Positions 35,518 through 44,321 of a stretch of DNA of 64,000 nucleotides are shown in pieces. How positions within the stretch are numbered: the first letter of the stretch is position 1; each line of letters starts with the position of its first letter. Origin of the DNA: Paenibacillus sp. H1-7 (lineage in GTDB: Bacteria; Bacillota; Bacilli; Paenibacillales; NBRC-103111); contig NZ_CP031168.1 in the NCBI RefSeq assembly GCF_022354825.1, positions 1,117,501 to 1,181,500 on the forward strand. The letters are read 5' to 3'. The position numbers and the translations under genes are program-made. Under the pieces are notes generated by a model. It worked only from the letters and a program-made list of their open reading frames with translations. It was not told the origin of the DNA and did no database searches.

Positions 35518-36544
35518 TGTGGAAGCGTATTTGAGCCGGTGCTTGGACAGTCTGCTGTCCCAGACGATGAAGGAACTGGAGATCATTGCCGTTAACGACG
35601 GCTCGACCGACGGCTGCAGACCGATCCTTGATCGGTATGCGGATCAAGACGACAGGCTGATCGTCATTCATCAGGCCAATAGCGGCGTCTCGGCGGCTCG
35701 TAATGTTGGCATCCGCATTGCGCAAGGGGAGTACATAGGCTTTGTAGACCCGGACGACTGGGTCGAGACCGATATGTACGATCAATTGTACCGGAGCGCC
35801 ACGGAAGATCAGGCGGATATCGTCATGTGCAGCTATACGCGGGAATTTGGAACGCACGCCAAAGTAAAGCATTTTCAGCTGCCGGACAAAACCGTGTACC
35901 GTGGGGATGAGGTGCAAAGCAAGCTGCTGAGACGGCTTATCGGTCCCTTGAAGGAGGAAATGGCGAATCCGGAGTTTCTGGATGCTTGGGGGACCGTTTG
36001 GTCCAAGCTGTACCGCTCGGAGCTAATCAAGGAGAACGGAATAGGCTTCATTGATCTCGCCATTGTAGGCACGAATGAGGATTCCTTGTTTAACATCCAT
36101 ACCGTATATCATGCGCGTTCGTTCGTATTTTTGAACAGACCGTACTACCATTACTGGCGTGTCAACGCCGCTTCGCTTACGTCCAGCTATAAGGCGGATT
36201 TGAAGGACAAATGGTTCCGGTTGTACGGCTTTATGGAAAGCTTCATTGCGGAAAAGCGGCTGCCGCCCGAATATTCCACAGCGTTGAATAACCGCATTTG
36301 CCTGAATACGCTGGGGCTTGGCTTGAATACGATCAACGGCAGCGGAATTCCGGCTTGGGAGAAAATCAAAAAATTGAGCACCATCCTACATGACAGCCGC
36401 ATCAAAAGCTCCTTCGAGCATTTCGAGGCGGGATATTGTCCGGTCATATGGCGGGTGTTTTATTGGAGTGCCAAGCTCAGATTCGTCCTGGGCTATTACG
36501 TGATGCTGCAGAGCATTGAACATCTAAGAAAAATGGCAAGATAG
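35480..36544 (+). CDS. GT2 family glycosyltransferase
   Basis: 354 residues, GGGGGAT before the ATG. The GT-A core reads KVSIVVPIYNVEAYLSRCLDSLL, AVNDGSTDG and GFVDPDDWVETDMY, a DxD variant (DPDD). It is longer than B. subtilis EpsE (about 280 residues) and closer to EpsH/EpsJ, though it occupies the epsE position between epsD and epsF. It overlaps epsD by 38 bases. Donor sugar not known; the clutch function of EpsE cannot be assumed. Confidence 0.85.
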   Translation: MKPKVSIVVPIYNVEAYLSRCLDSLLSQTMKELEIIAVNDGSTDGCRPILDRYADQDDRLIVIHQANSGVSAARNVGIRIAQGEYIGFVDPDDWVETDMYDQLYRSATEDQADIVMCSYTREFGTHAKVKHFQLPDKTVYRGDEVQSKLLRRLIGPLKEEMANPEFLDAWGTVWSKLYRSELIKENGIGFIDLAIVGTNEDSLFNIHTVYHARSFVFLNRPYYHYWRVNAASLTSSYKADLKDKWFRLYGFMESFIAEKRLPPEYSTALNNRICLNTLGLGLNTINGSGIPAWEKIKKLSTILHDSRIKSSFEHFEAGYCPVIWRVFYWSAKLRFVLGYYVMLQSIEHLRKMAR

Positions 36545-36556
36545 GGGGAAGTTCTA

Positions 36557-37678
36557 GTGGAACCGATTCGCGTTCTTCAAGTTGCTTCGATCATGAATCG
36601 TGGCGGGTTGGAAACGATGCTGATGAATTACTATCGTCATATCGACCGCAGCCAAATTCAGTTCGACTTCATGGTGCACCGCGAGGAAGAGGGGCATTAC
36701 GACGAGGAGATACGCCAGCTTGGAGGTAACATCTACCGGATGCTGCCTATCAGGCCGGGCAATTACAGCAGTTATTTCAAACAACTGGACGATTTTTTCG
36801 CCCAGCATCGGGAGTATCGTGTCGTGCACTCCCATATTAACGAGAACAGCAGCTTTGTCCTTAGAGCGGCCAAGAAGGCGCAAGTCCCATGCCGGATTGC
36901 CCACAGTCATTTGAGCGACCTGGGTATTGACTTGAAGCTTCCTTTTCGTATCTATGCAAGGCTTGCGATGAAGGATAATCCCAACCGATATTTTGCTTGT
37001 TCCCGTAATGCCGGGGAGTGGCTGTTCGGCAAGGAGCGGTCCGCGACCAAGGAAGTTACGGTCCTGAATAATGCGGTTCATGTGAAGAGCTTCCAATTCA
37101 ATCAGGATATCAGAAACAGAATCAGGAAAGAGCTTCAAGCTGACGATAAGCTGGTTATCGGCCATATCGGAAGATTTAACAAACAAAAAAACCACTCGTT
37201 TCTTATCGACATTTTTCAAGCGATTCATGCCAAGCGGCCCGATACCATGCTAATGATGGTAGGCGACGGTCATCTGCGCGAAGCTATCGAGAAAAAAGTC
37301 GACCGGCTCGGACTTACCCCAGCCGTGAGGTTTCTTGGCGTCAGAAGCGACATTTCCGACCTGATGCAGGGTATGGACTTATTCTTATTCCCATCCTTGT
37401 TTGAGGGATTGCCCGTTGTCATGGTAGAGGCGCAGGCGGCAGGATTGCGCTGCTTCGCTTCAGATACCATTACCAAGGAAACGGATGTAACGGGACGTAT
37501 CGATTTCATGAGCTTGAGGGAGCCTGCCGAGCTGTGGGCGGAGCGGATTCTGGCCTCATCCTATGAGCATGAGGATACATCCGATTCGCTGCGCATCCAT
37601 GGGTACGACACCAGCACGATGTCGGAGTGGCTGACGAATTATTATTTGGATCACGGCCAATATCGAAATCGGGCATAG
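36557..37678 (+). CDS. epsF: EpsF-type GT4 glycosyltransferase
   Basis: 373 residues from GTG at 36557 after AGGGGGAAG. Its start IRVLQVASIMNRGGLETMLMNYYR and the segment VVHSHINENSSFVLRAAKKA are typical of the EpsF group. The donor site is SLFEGLPVVMVEAQAAGL. It adds a sugar to the growing lipid-linked repeat in the cytoplasm. It stands in the same relative position as epsF of B. subtilis, 12 bases after the previous gene. Confidence 0.87.
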   Translation: MEPIRVLQVASIMNRGGLETMLMNYYRHIDRSQIQFDFMVHREEEGHYDEEIRQLGGNIYRMLPIRPGNYSSYFKQLDDFFAQHREYRVVHSHINENSSFVLRAAKKAQVPCRIAHSHLSDLGIDLKLPFRIYARLAMKDNPNRYFACSRNAGEWLFGKERSATKEVTVLNNAVHVKSFQFNQDIRNRIRKELQADDKLVIGHIGRFNKQKNHSFLIDIFQAIHAKRPDTMLMMVGDGHLREAIEKKVDRLGLTPAVRFLGVRSDISDLMQGMDLFLFPSLFEGLPVVMVEAQAAGLRCFASDTITKETDVTGRIDFMSLREPAELWAERILASSYEHEDTSDSLRIHGYDTSTMSEWLTNYYLDHGQYRNRA

Positions 37679-37736
37679 CTTGCGAAGGACCGGACGGATA
37701 GACAGCCGGTACCATTTTCCAATCGGAGGTTCATGT

Positions 37737-38642
37737 ATGGCTCCATCTTTAACTGTGTTTACGCCGACGTACAATCGTGCCTATACACTGCCTGTATGCT
37801 ACGAAAGCCTGAAAAGGCAAACCAGCAAAGACTTCGTCTGGCTTATCATCGATGACGGCTCGTCCGACGGGACCCGAGAGCTTGTCGAAGGATGGATATC
37901 GGAAGGCGCCGTTCCGCTCCGCTATCATTACCAGGACAATCAAGGGATGCACGGTGCGCACAATACGGCATATGAGCTGATCGATACGGAGCTCAACGTC
38001 TGTATCGACTCGGATGATTATATGGCGGACGATGCGGTGGAGAAGATCGTCACCTTTTGGAAGCGTCACGGGAGCAGCAGCTATGCCGGTATCGTAGCGC
38101 TGGACGCCTCGCCCGACGGGCAAATTATCGGGACGAAGCTGCCGGAGCATCTAGCGTCTTCGACGCTGTCCGATTTGTATGCGAAGCATCAGGTCAAAGG
38201 CGACAAGAAGCTCGTCTACCGTTCCGAGCTTACAAGGAATTGCCCTCCGTACCCGATATTTCCGGGTGAGAAATACTGCCCGCTCAGCTACAAATATGTG
38301 CTGATCGACCAAGAGTGTCCTCTTCTGCTTATGAACGAGGTCCTTTGTCTTGTAGAATATTTGCCCGACGGCTCCAGCATGAACATGATCAAGCAGTACA
38401 AGAGGAACCCGAGAGGGTTTTTATTTTTTAGAAAAGTAGCGATGGAATTTGCCCCTACCTACAAGGATCGATTGAGGGAATCGATACATTATGTCTCGAG
38501 CAATCTGATGATCCGCAACTACAAGTTTGTGTGGGAATCTCCCTGCAAATGGACGACGCTGCTTGCGGCGCCCTTCGGGCTTCTGCTTTATCTCTATATT
38601 CAAAATACAAATAAGGCCACGGTAGCAAGGCACGGCTCCTGA
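37737..38642 (+). CDS. GT2 family glycosyltransferase
   Basis: 301 residues; ATG at 37737 follows GGAGG (37725-37729). The GT-A core reads LTVFTPTYNRAYTLPVCYESL, IIDDGSSDGT and CIDSDDYMADDAVE (DSDD). The following part includes GEKYCPLSYKYVLID, which resembles a group of small exopolysaccharide glycosyltransferases of unknown linkage. The C-terminus has a hydrophobic stretch (TTLLAAPFGLLLYLYI) that may touch the membrane. Confidence 0.83.
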   Translation: MAPSLTVFTPTYNRAYTLPVCYESLKRQTSKDFVWLIIDDGSSDGTRELVEGWISEGAVPLRYHYQDNQGMHGAHNTAYELIDTELNVCIDSDDYMADDAVEKIVTFWKRHGSSSYAGIVALDASPDGQIIGTKLPEHLASSTLSDLYAKHQVKGDKKLVYRSELTRNCPPYPIFPGEKYCPLSYKYVLIDQECPLLLMNEVLCLVEYLPDGSSMNMIKQYKRNPRGFLFFRKVAMEFAPTYKDRLRESIHYVSSNLMIRNYKFVWESPCKWTTLLAAPFGLLLYLYIQNTNKATVARHGS

Positions 38643-38680
38643 ACGGGCAATGGCCGCTTTTGTTGAAGGGAATTGGTAGT

Positions 38681-39748
38681 TTGGCTGTATTCTATGTGAA
38701 TCTTTTGCTGGTGTATCTGTTTTCTTTGTCTTCAAGATGGTTTGCCAAAGGCCCGACATTGCTGACGGCTGCGAGACCGAATGCCATCATGGCCTCTTTC
38801 GCACTGGCTGTGATGGTGCTTGTTGCCGGACTGCAAAAAAATATCGGAGACACAGTCTATTATATGTATTCCTATGCAACGACGGAAATTACTTGGGACA
38901 GTATTGCGGATAAGAAGGATAAAGGGTTCAATCTGTTCCAGATGCTCTTGCAATCCATCTCCAAAGATCCGCAGTTCTTGATCTTCGTCGTCGCCTTAAT
39001 AACGAATGTTCTCGTGTTCATTACGTTATATAAATATTCCAAGCTGTTCGAGCTGAGCATGTTTGTTTATATAACAAGCGGCATGTTTCTGATCTCAATG
39101 AACGGGATAAGGCAATTTTTGGCGGCTGCCATTGCTTTCGCAGCAACCAAATTCATCGTGAACGGCGATTGGAAAAAATATATTCTAGTCATTCTGCTGG
39201 CTGCACAGGTCCACCAGAGCGCGTACATTCTCATACCGATTTATTTTATCGTAAGAAGAAGAGCATGGTCATGGACCACCTCGGCACTCTTGGTCATTGC
39301 CATTTTTATCGTTGTAGGATTCAACCAATTTTCATCGATGCTGTTTTCCATGCTGGAGAACAGCCAGTACAGCGAATATAAAAACTTCTCCGAGGGCGGA
39401 GCCAATATTATCCGGGTTGCGGTAAGCGGGGTTCCCCTTCTTTTGGCTTTTTTGGGCCGGCATAAACTGAGAGCCATCTTTCCGCAAAGCGACTATGTGG
39501 TCAATATGTCCTTGCTGTCGTTCGTATTTATGGTGATTTCCAGTCAAAACTGGATTTTTGCCCGTTTCACGTTTTATTTCGGCATCTACAGCTGCATCCT
39601 GGTGTCATGGCTTGTCCATCTATTTACGACGAGAGAGCAGAAATTGATCTATTACCTGATTCTTGTCTGCTACTTCGTTTATTTCTTTTATGAAAATGCT
39701 ATCAGTTTGAAAATGGTTTATAAAAGCGATTTTCTGAAACTATTCTAA
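38681..39748 (+). CDS. epsG: EpsG/Wzy-type polysaccharide polymerase
   Basis: About 355 residues with some ten transmembrane helices and the EpsG-family features (GDTVYYMYSY near residue 55 and a GIRQFLAAAIAFAA loop). EpsG-like proteins polymerise the exported repeat units on the outer face. The start is TTG 38681 (AGGGA nine bases before) or TTG 38660; both give the same membrane core. No ATG is present near the start. In B. subtilis epsG also follows epsF. Confidence 0.83.
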   Translation: MAVFYVNLLLVYLFSLSSRWFAKGPTLLTAARPNAIMASFALAVMVLVAGLQKNIGDTVYYMYSYATTEITWDSIADKKDKGFNLFQMLLQSISKDPQFLIFVVALITNVLVFITLYKYSKLFELSMFVYITSGMFLISMNGIRQFLAAAIAFAATKFIVNGDWKKYILVILLAAQVHQSAYILIPIYFIVRRRAWSWTTSALLVIAIFIVVGFNQFSSMLFSMLENSQYSEYKNFSEGGANIIRVAVSGVPLLLAFLGRHKLRAIFPQSDYVVNMSLLSFVFMVISSQNWIFARFTFYFGIYSCILVSWLVHLFTTREQKLIYYLILVCYFVYFFYENAISLKMVYKSDFLKLF

Positions 39749-39762
39749 GGGGGACCTAAGCT

Positions 39763-40866
39763 ATGGCCATACTCGTAACCGGAGGCTCCGGCTATATCGG
39801 AAGCCATACATGCGTGGAGCTATTAAACGCAGGATATGACATTGTAGTGGTGGATAATTTGACGAACAGCAGACTGGAATCCCTTAGAAGGGTAAGAGAG
39901 ATTACAGGCAGAGACTTCAAGTTCTACAAGGTCGATCTGTTGGATCAGGAAGCTCTCATCCGTGTGTTTGCTCAGAACAAAATCGATGCGGTCATCCATT
40001 TTGCCGGGCATAAATCGGTCGGGGAGTCGGTTCGACTGCCGTTATGGTACTACCACAACAATATTACCGGAACGCTGGTGCTGTGCAAGGTGATGGAGAA
40101 ATACGGGGTGAAAAACATCGTATTCAGCTCATCGGCTACCGTATACGGCTTGCAGGAGAAGGTGCCTATTGCGGAAGAGCTTCCGCTTAGCGCCACGAAC
40201 CCTTACGGACGCACGAAGCTGATGATTGAGGAAATGCTTCGGGATCTGTATTTGTCTGATTCGAATTGGAGCATAGCGCTGCTGCGCTATTTCAATCCCG
40301 CCGGGGCTCACAACAGCGGACTGATCGGAGAGGATCCTAACGGCATTCCTAATAATCTGATGCCTTATATTACCCAAGTAGCGGCAGGCAGGCTGAAGGA
40401 GCTGCAAGTATTCGGCAACGATTATGAGACCATCGATGGTACTGGTGTGAGGGACTTTATCCATGTCGTGGATTTGGCTCTTGGTCATCTGAGTGCGCTA
40501 ACTAAAGTGATGGCTACGACAGGCGTTGAAGCCTACAATCTTGGAACCGGACGCGGGTACAGCGTGCTCGAACTGGTCAAGGCATTCGAGACCGTGACCG
40601 GGATGCGTATCCCGTATACGATTACGAGCCGCAGACCAGGCGACATCGGCATATGCTATGCCAACCCGTCCAAGGCGGAGCGGGAGCTTGGCTGGGTTGC
40701 CGAGAAGGGAATCGAGGAAATGTGCAGCGATTCCTGGAGATGGCAGTCGAACAACCCGAACGGGTATCTGGAAGAAGCGAAAATAGCCGCAGGCGTCGGT
40801 GCAGCGCCAAGTCCTCGTACGCTTTCAAGAAGCAACGAGGATTTTTTTGTATACATCGGAAGGTAG
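39763..40866 (+). CDS. galE: UDP-glucose 4-epimerase with an added C-terminal tail
   Basis: 367 residues. The NAD loop GGSGYIGSH, the SSSATVYG serine and the YGRTK catalytic pair are in place; the enzyme interconverts UDP-glucose and UDP-galactose (or their N-acetyl forms). GalE proteins usually end about 20-30 residues earlier. The last residues (PSPRTLSRSNEDFFVYIGR) are encoded by an intrinsic terminator hairpin and its T-run, which gives the odd NEDFFV end. It probably acts with GalU to supply UDP-galactose. Confidence 0.9.
   Translation: MAILVTGGSGYIGSHTCVELLNAGYDIVVVDNLTNSRLESLRRVREITGRDFKFYKVDLLDQEALIRVFAQNKIDAVIHFAGHKSVGESVRLPLWYYHNNITGTLVLCKVMEKYGVKNIVFSSSATVYGLQEKVPIAEELPLSATNPYGRTKLMIEEMLRDLYLSDSNWSIALLRYFNPAGAHNSGLIGEDPNGIPNNLMPYITQVAAGRLKELQVFGNDYETIDGTGVRDFIHVVDLALGHLSALTKVMATTGVEAYNLGTGRGYSVLELVKAFETVTGMRIPYTITSRRPGDIGICYANPSKAERELGWVAEKGIEEMCSDSWRWQSNNPNGYLEEAKIAAGVGAAPSPRTLSRSNEDFFVYIGR
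40812..40848 (+). terminator. Intrinsic terminator lying inside the 3' end of galE
   Basis: TCCTCGT (40812-40818) pairs with ACGAGGA (40835-40841); an inner GCTT/AAGC stem closes a TCAAG loop, and seven T's follow (40842-40848). The galE stop is 16 bases further on, so the terminator is translated. Confidence 0.7.
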
Positions 40867-40905
40867 CGAGCATGTTGTATTTTGTTCTGGAGAGGAGATG
40901 GAAGC

Positions 40906-41646
40906 TTGGATAGCGTTGCAGGGATTCCTCGGATTATTCATTACTGCTGGTTCGGAAGAGGAGATAAGCCCAAAATTATTAAGAAATGCATGAAAAGCTG
41001 GAACAAGCACGTTAACGGCTTTCAATTCATGGAGTGGAATGAGGACAACTTCGACGTTTCTTCCATTCCTTATGTAAAGCAAGCTTACGAGGCGGGCAAA
41101 TATGCTTTTGTCAGCGATTATGTTCGTCTCTATGCCCTCTATCATTACGGTGGGATTTATATGGATACCGATGTGGAGGTTTTACAATCTCTTGACCGGT
41201 TTCTGGATCATGAGGTTTTTTCAGGCTTTGAGGATGAAAAACACGTCCCCACCGGTATCATAGGTTCCGTGAAGGGTCATGGATGGATCAAAAGCTTAAT
41301 GGACTATTACAACGATAAAACGTTTCTGCTTGCCGACGGATCGTTCGACCTGACAACCAATACAAGAATTATTACGGACAGCTGCCTTAAATATGGTTTG
41401 ATAGCTAATAACGAATTTCAAGTGTTGCGAAACGGATTGACGTTATATCCGCGCACTTTCTTTTGTCCCTATGACTATATTAACGGGGCGAGCTTTATCA
41501 CGAAGGACAGCTATACGATACACCACTTTGCCAAATCGTGGCTGCCAGCACATGTGCGTTGGAGAAGCAGCGTGAAGCGGATAGCCGGCCGGTTTGCGGG
41601 TCCTGCCTTCATCTCCAAGATGAGAAGGATAGTTAACAGGGTTTAG
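40906..41646 (+). CDS. GT32/capsular-type glycosyltransferase
   Basis: 246 residues from TTG at 40906, eight bases after AGGAG. It begins IPRIIHYCWFGRGDKPKI and contains the sugar-binding DXD motif in YGGIYMDTDVEVL, the signature of the Och1/GT32-related glycosyltransferases with DXD found in capsule loci. A fitting histidine-rich end is IHHFAKSWLPAH. It is the first gene after the galE terminator, so its expression depends on read-through or an unseen promoter. Confidence 0.85.
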   Translation: MDSVAGIPRIIHYCWFGRGDKPKIIKKCMKSWNKHVNGFQFMEWNEDNFDVSSIPYVKQAYEAGKYAFVSDYVRLYALYHYGGIYMDTDVEVLQSLDRFLDHEVFSGFEDEKHVPTGIIGSVKGHGWIKSLMDYYNDKTFLLADGSFDLTTNTRIITDSCLKYGLIANNEFQVLRNGLTLYPRTFFCPYDYINGASFITKDSYTIHHFAKSWLPAHVRWRSSVKRIAGRFAGPAFISKMRRIVNRV

Positions 41647-41673
41647 TCGCTTTCATGAAGGGAAGGAAAGGCA

Positions 41674-42861
41674 TTGAAGAAAAAGCTTTTGTTCGTAACC
41701 CAATATCTCCATACGGGCGGTGTGGAGAAAAGCCTGCTAACGCTGCTGTCCGATTTGGATTATGAAAAGTACGACGTGGATTTGCTGTTGTTTGACCATA
41801 GCGGCGTGCTGTTTCATATGGTTCCATCCCGTGTCAACATCCTCCCGCCGTTGTTTGCATGCTATTCGACGCCCCTTACCCAAGCCGTCCCGCAGCTTGT
41901 GAAGGAGGGCCGTTTTCGTTTGCTGGCCGGTAAACTGCTTGCGGCGGTAGCCGGAAAATTAAGCAAAGGCGTAGGGGTCGGAGCGAGGTGGAGCGTTTAC
42001 AGGCATGCTCTCCCGAATTTGAGAACGCATTACGATGTTGCGATAAGCTACCTTGATTTCTTCTGCAACTATTATGTTGCGGAAAAGGTGATCGCGGACA
42101 AAAAGATCGTATACAACCACATGGATTATGCCTACAGCCAGCTGCAAGGATGGCCGTGTCCAAGACTCGAGCGGAAAAGCTTCTTAATCAGCGACTACAT
42201 CGTTACGGTGGCAGAGACGGCGCGAAAATCTCTGGAGGGGTATTTCCCGGAATTCGCACAGAAAATGCGCGTTATAAAGAACCGGGTCTCTGCAGATACC
42301 GTGCACAAGATGTCTAACGAGCCTGGCTTCACAGATGAGAGTAAAGGGATACGAATCGTAACCGTCGCTCGTCTGACTGAGGAGAAGGGAGTATGGTTCG
42401 CTCTCGATACGTGCGCGAAGCTTGTTCGCGAAGGGTACGATATCCGCTGGTATTTGATCGGCAACGGCCCGCTGCGCGGCGAGCTTGAGGCCAAAAGTCG
42501 CGAGCTTGGCTTGGAAAAGAACTTCATGTTATTGGGCGAGAAGCAGAATCCTTATCCTTTCATGAAGGGATGCGACATTTATGTCCAGCCTTCGAAAACG
42601 GAGGCTCATTGTATTGCCGTCGAAGAAGCAATCGCACTGTACCGGCCTATTGTGGTCACGGATATCCCTTCCTTCAAGCAGCAGATTGTCGACGGAGAAA
42701 CGGGACTGATCGTCCAAGCCAACATCGACGGGTTAGCGGAGGGGATAAAAAAATTATTTCATTCCCTGGAGTTAAGACAACAGCTGTCGGCTCATCTATC
42801 TCTGATCACCAATAGGCATCAGGAAGAGATGAACAAGTTCTACCAGTTGATTGAAGGATAA
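41674..42861 (+). CDS. GT4 family glycosyltransferase, third paralogue
   Basis: 395 residues from TTG at 41674 after AAGGAAAGG. The start KKKLLFVTQYLHTGGVEKSL and the donor site KTEAHCIAVEEAIALYRPIVV align with the tandem pair at 25320 and 26526. The middle differs (NYYVAEKVIADKKIVYNHMDYAYS). It is therefore an older member of the same expanded family. An A-type half-palindrome inside its coding sequence is judged accidental. Confidence 0.83.
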   Translation: MKKKLLFVTQYLHTGGVEKSLLTLLSDLDYEKYDVDLLLFDHSGVLFHMVPSRVNILPPLFACYSTPLTQAVPQLVKEGRFRLLAGKLLAAVAGKLSKGVGVGARWSVYRHALPNLRTHYDVAISYLDFFCNYYVAEKVIADKKIVYNHMDYAYSQLQGWPCPRLERKSFLISDYIVTVAETARKSLEGYFPEFAQKMRVIKNRVSADTVHKMSNEPGFTDESKGIRIVTVARLTEEKGVWFALDTCAKLVREGYDIRWYLIGNGPLRGELEAKSRELGLEKNFMLLGEKQNPYPFMKGCDIYVQPSKTEAHCIAVEEAIALYRPIVVTDIPSFKQQIVDGETGLIVQANIDGLAEGIKKLFHSLELRQQLSAHLSLITNRHQEEMNKFYQLIEG

Positions 42862-42898
42862 GCAGGAAACGATCTTTTAATAAATGAGGGTTTGATCC

Positions 42899-43051
42899 AT
42901 GAATATTTCCGAGTTAACGCAAGAACAAATGAAAGATATTATGCTGCATGCGTACCAGCTGGGAAATGAATCCGAGCATATCGGAGTCAAGGACCTGGTT
43001 GAAGAGATCAAACAGCAGATTTTGTCCGCCCTGGGAGGGAAGCACCAATGA
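42899..43051 (+). CDS. Small protein coupled to the sugar-transferase gene
   Basis: 50 residues, ATG at 42899 with ATGAGGG 13 bases before. The sequence is charged and helical ([19 protein letters not shown] ... [19 protein letters not shown]). No family is recognised. Its stop overlaps the ATG of the epsL-like gene as ATGA, a strong sign that it is translated and coupled. It could be a small partner of the initiating transferase, or simply a leader peptide that sets translation of epsL; neither is shown. Confidence 0.7.
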   Translation: MNISELTQEQMKDIMLHAYQLGNESEHIGVKDLVEEIKQQILSALGGKHQ

Positions 43052-43644
43052 AACGGCTATTTGATTTGTCGGTTGCGGTTCCCCTTCTTCTTCTGCTGTT
43101 TCCGTGCATATTGCTGACTGCCGTACTGGTCCGCTGGAAATTGGGATCCCCTGTCATATTCAAGCAGCAGCGGCCCGGATTACACGGCAAGCCCTTTTCT
43201 TTGTACAAATTCAGATCGATGAACGATGCTCGAGACAGCGAAGGCAAGCTGCTTCCCGATTCCGTACGGCTGACTCCGTTCGGTCAGTTTTTGCGCAAAT
43301 ACAGCCTGGACGAATTTCTCCAGCTGATCAATGTCATCAAAGGCGAGCTGAGCCTGGTCGGCCCAAGGCCGCTGCTTATGGATTACTTGCCGTTGTATAC
43401 GGAAGAACAGTCGCGAAGGCATTTGGTGAGGCCAGGCATTACCGGATGGGCTCAAGTTAACGGCAGGAACGAGATTTCCTGGGAAGAGAAGTTCAAGCTC
43501 GATGTTTGGTATGTGGACAATCAAAGCTTCCTTCTTGATCTGAAAATTTTAGCGTTGACCTTCGTCAAGGTAATCAAAACGGAAGGCGTCAGTCATCAGA
43601 ATCACGTGACTATGGAGCGATTTTCCGGTTCTAAATTTTCTTGA
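43048..43644 (+). CDS. epsL: Initiating sugar-phosphate transferase (EpsL type)
   Basis: 198 residues with one N-terminal membrane segment and the small polyprenyl-phosphate transferase domain: [58 protein letters not shown]. It moves a sugar-1-phosphate from a UDP-sugar to undecaprenyl phosphate, the first committed step; the neighbours suggest diacetylbacillosamine. The GGGAGG site lies inside the preceding small gene. The L-M-N order equals the end of the B. subtilis eps operon. Confidence 0.9.
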   Translation: MKRLFDLSVAVPLLLLLFPCILLTAVLVRWKLGSPVIFKQQRPGLHGKPFSLYKFRSMNDARDSEGKLLPDSVRLTPFGQFLRKYSLDEFLQLINVIKGELSLVGPRPLLMDYLPLYTEEQSRRHLVRPGITGWAQVNGRNEISWEEKFKLDVWYVDNQSFLLDLKILALTFVKVIKTEGVSHQNHVTMERFSGSKFS

Positions 43645-43660
43645 AAAGATGGGATAAACT

Positions 43661-44299
43661 ATGCAGCTGGTGATTATTGGAGAAGGCGGCCATAGTAAGG
43701 TCATCAAAGACTTGATCCGTTTGGATGGGAATTATACGATTGCTGCTATTTTGGATGATAAATATTCAGAGTTAAAAGAGATCGAGGGCATTCGCTACGG
43801 CCCGGTTTCTTCAGCTGGGGAAATGGTCCAATGTGCCACTGACCTTAAATGGATTGTGGCGATAGGGAATAACGAAGTAAGGAAATCGATTGTGGATAGA
43901 CTGGGCTTGTCCAGCGATAGCTATATCTCTCTTATACACCCGGCATCGGTTGTCAGTCCCAGCGCTTCGATCGGGAGGGGCACCGTAGTAATGGCCAACG
44001 CAGTCGTTCAAGCGGAGGCGGCGATCGGAGAACATGTCATAGTCAACACCGGCGCCATTATCGAGCATGATAATTGCATAGACGATTACGTACATATTGC
44101 CCCTAGAGCAACTCTTACCGGTACTGTAAGTATCCGGGAGGGTGCGATGATAGGAGCGGGAGCTACCGTCATTCCAGGAAAAAGCATAGGTGAGTGGGCT
44201 GTCGTAGGTGCCGGTTCTACCGTTATTCGCGATATTCCGGCGATGTGTACAGCGGTTGGAAGTCCTGCCAAATGGACTATGTTTGCACAAAAAAGCTAA
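43661..44299 (+). CDS. epsM: UDP-4-amino-sugar N-acetyltransferase (EpsM/PglD type)
   Basis: 212 residues. An N-terminal Rossmann-like PglD domain (LVIIGEGGHSKVIKDLIR) is followed by a left-handed beta-helix (IGRGTVVMANAVVQAEAAIGEHVIVNTGAIIEHDN; VAP/IAPRATL) carrying the catalytic His in IEHD. It acetylates the 4-amino group made by the EpsN-type aminotransferase and yields UDP-N,N'-diacetylbacillosamine. It sits 16 bases after epsL and 22 bases before epsN. Confidence 0.9.
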   Translation: MQLVIIGEGGHSKVIKDLIRLDGNYTIAAILDDKYSELKEIEGIRYGPVSSAGEMVQCATDLKWIVAIGNNEVRKSIVDRLGLSSDSYISLIHPASVVSPSASIGRGTVVMANAVVQAEAAIGEHVIVNTGAIIEHDNCIDDYVHIAPRATLTGTVSIREGAMIGAGATVIPGKSIGEWAVVGAGSTVIRDIPAMCTAVGSPAKWTMFAQKS

Positions 44300-44321
44300 T
44301 AAAATGAGGTGGAGCTCCGGC

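Noticed and set aside
34108..35586. Minus-strand open frame of 492 codons
   Set aside because: Antisense shadow of galU and epsD; no family features, and the plus-strand genes are unmistakable.
42267..42282. A-type half palindrome (GTTATAAAGAAC) inside a glycosyltransferase gene
   Set aside because: It lies mid-gene in conserved coding sequence (MRVIKNRVS) with no promoter around it; only one arm matches well.
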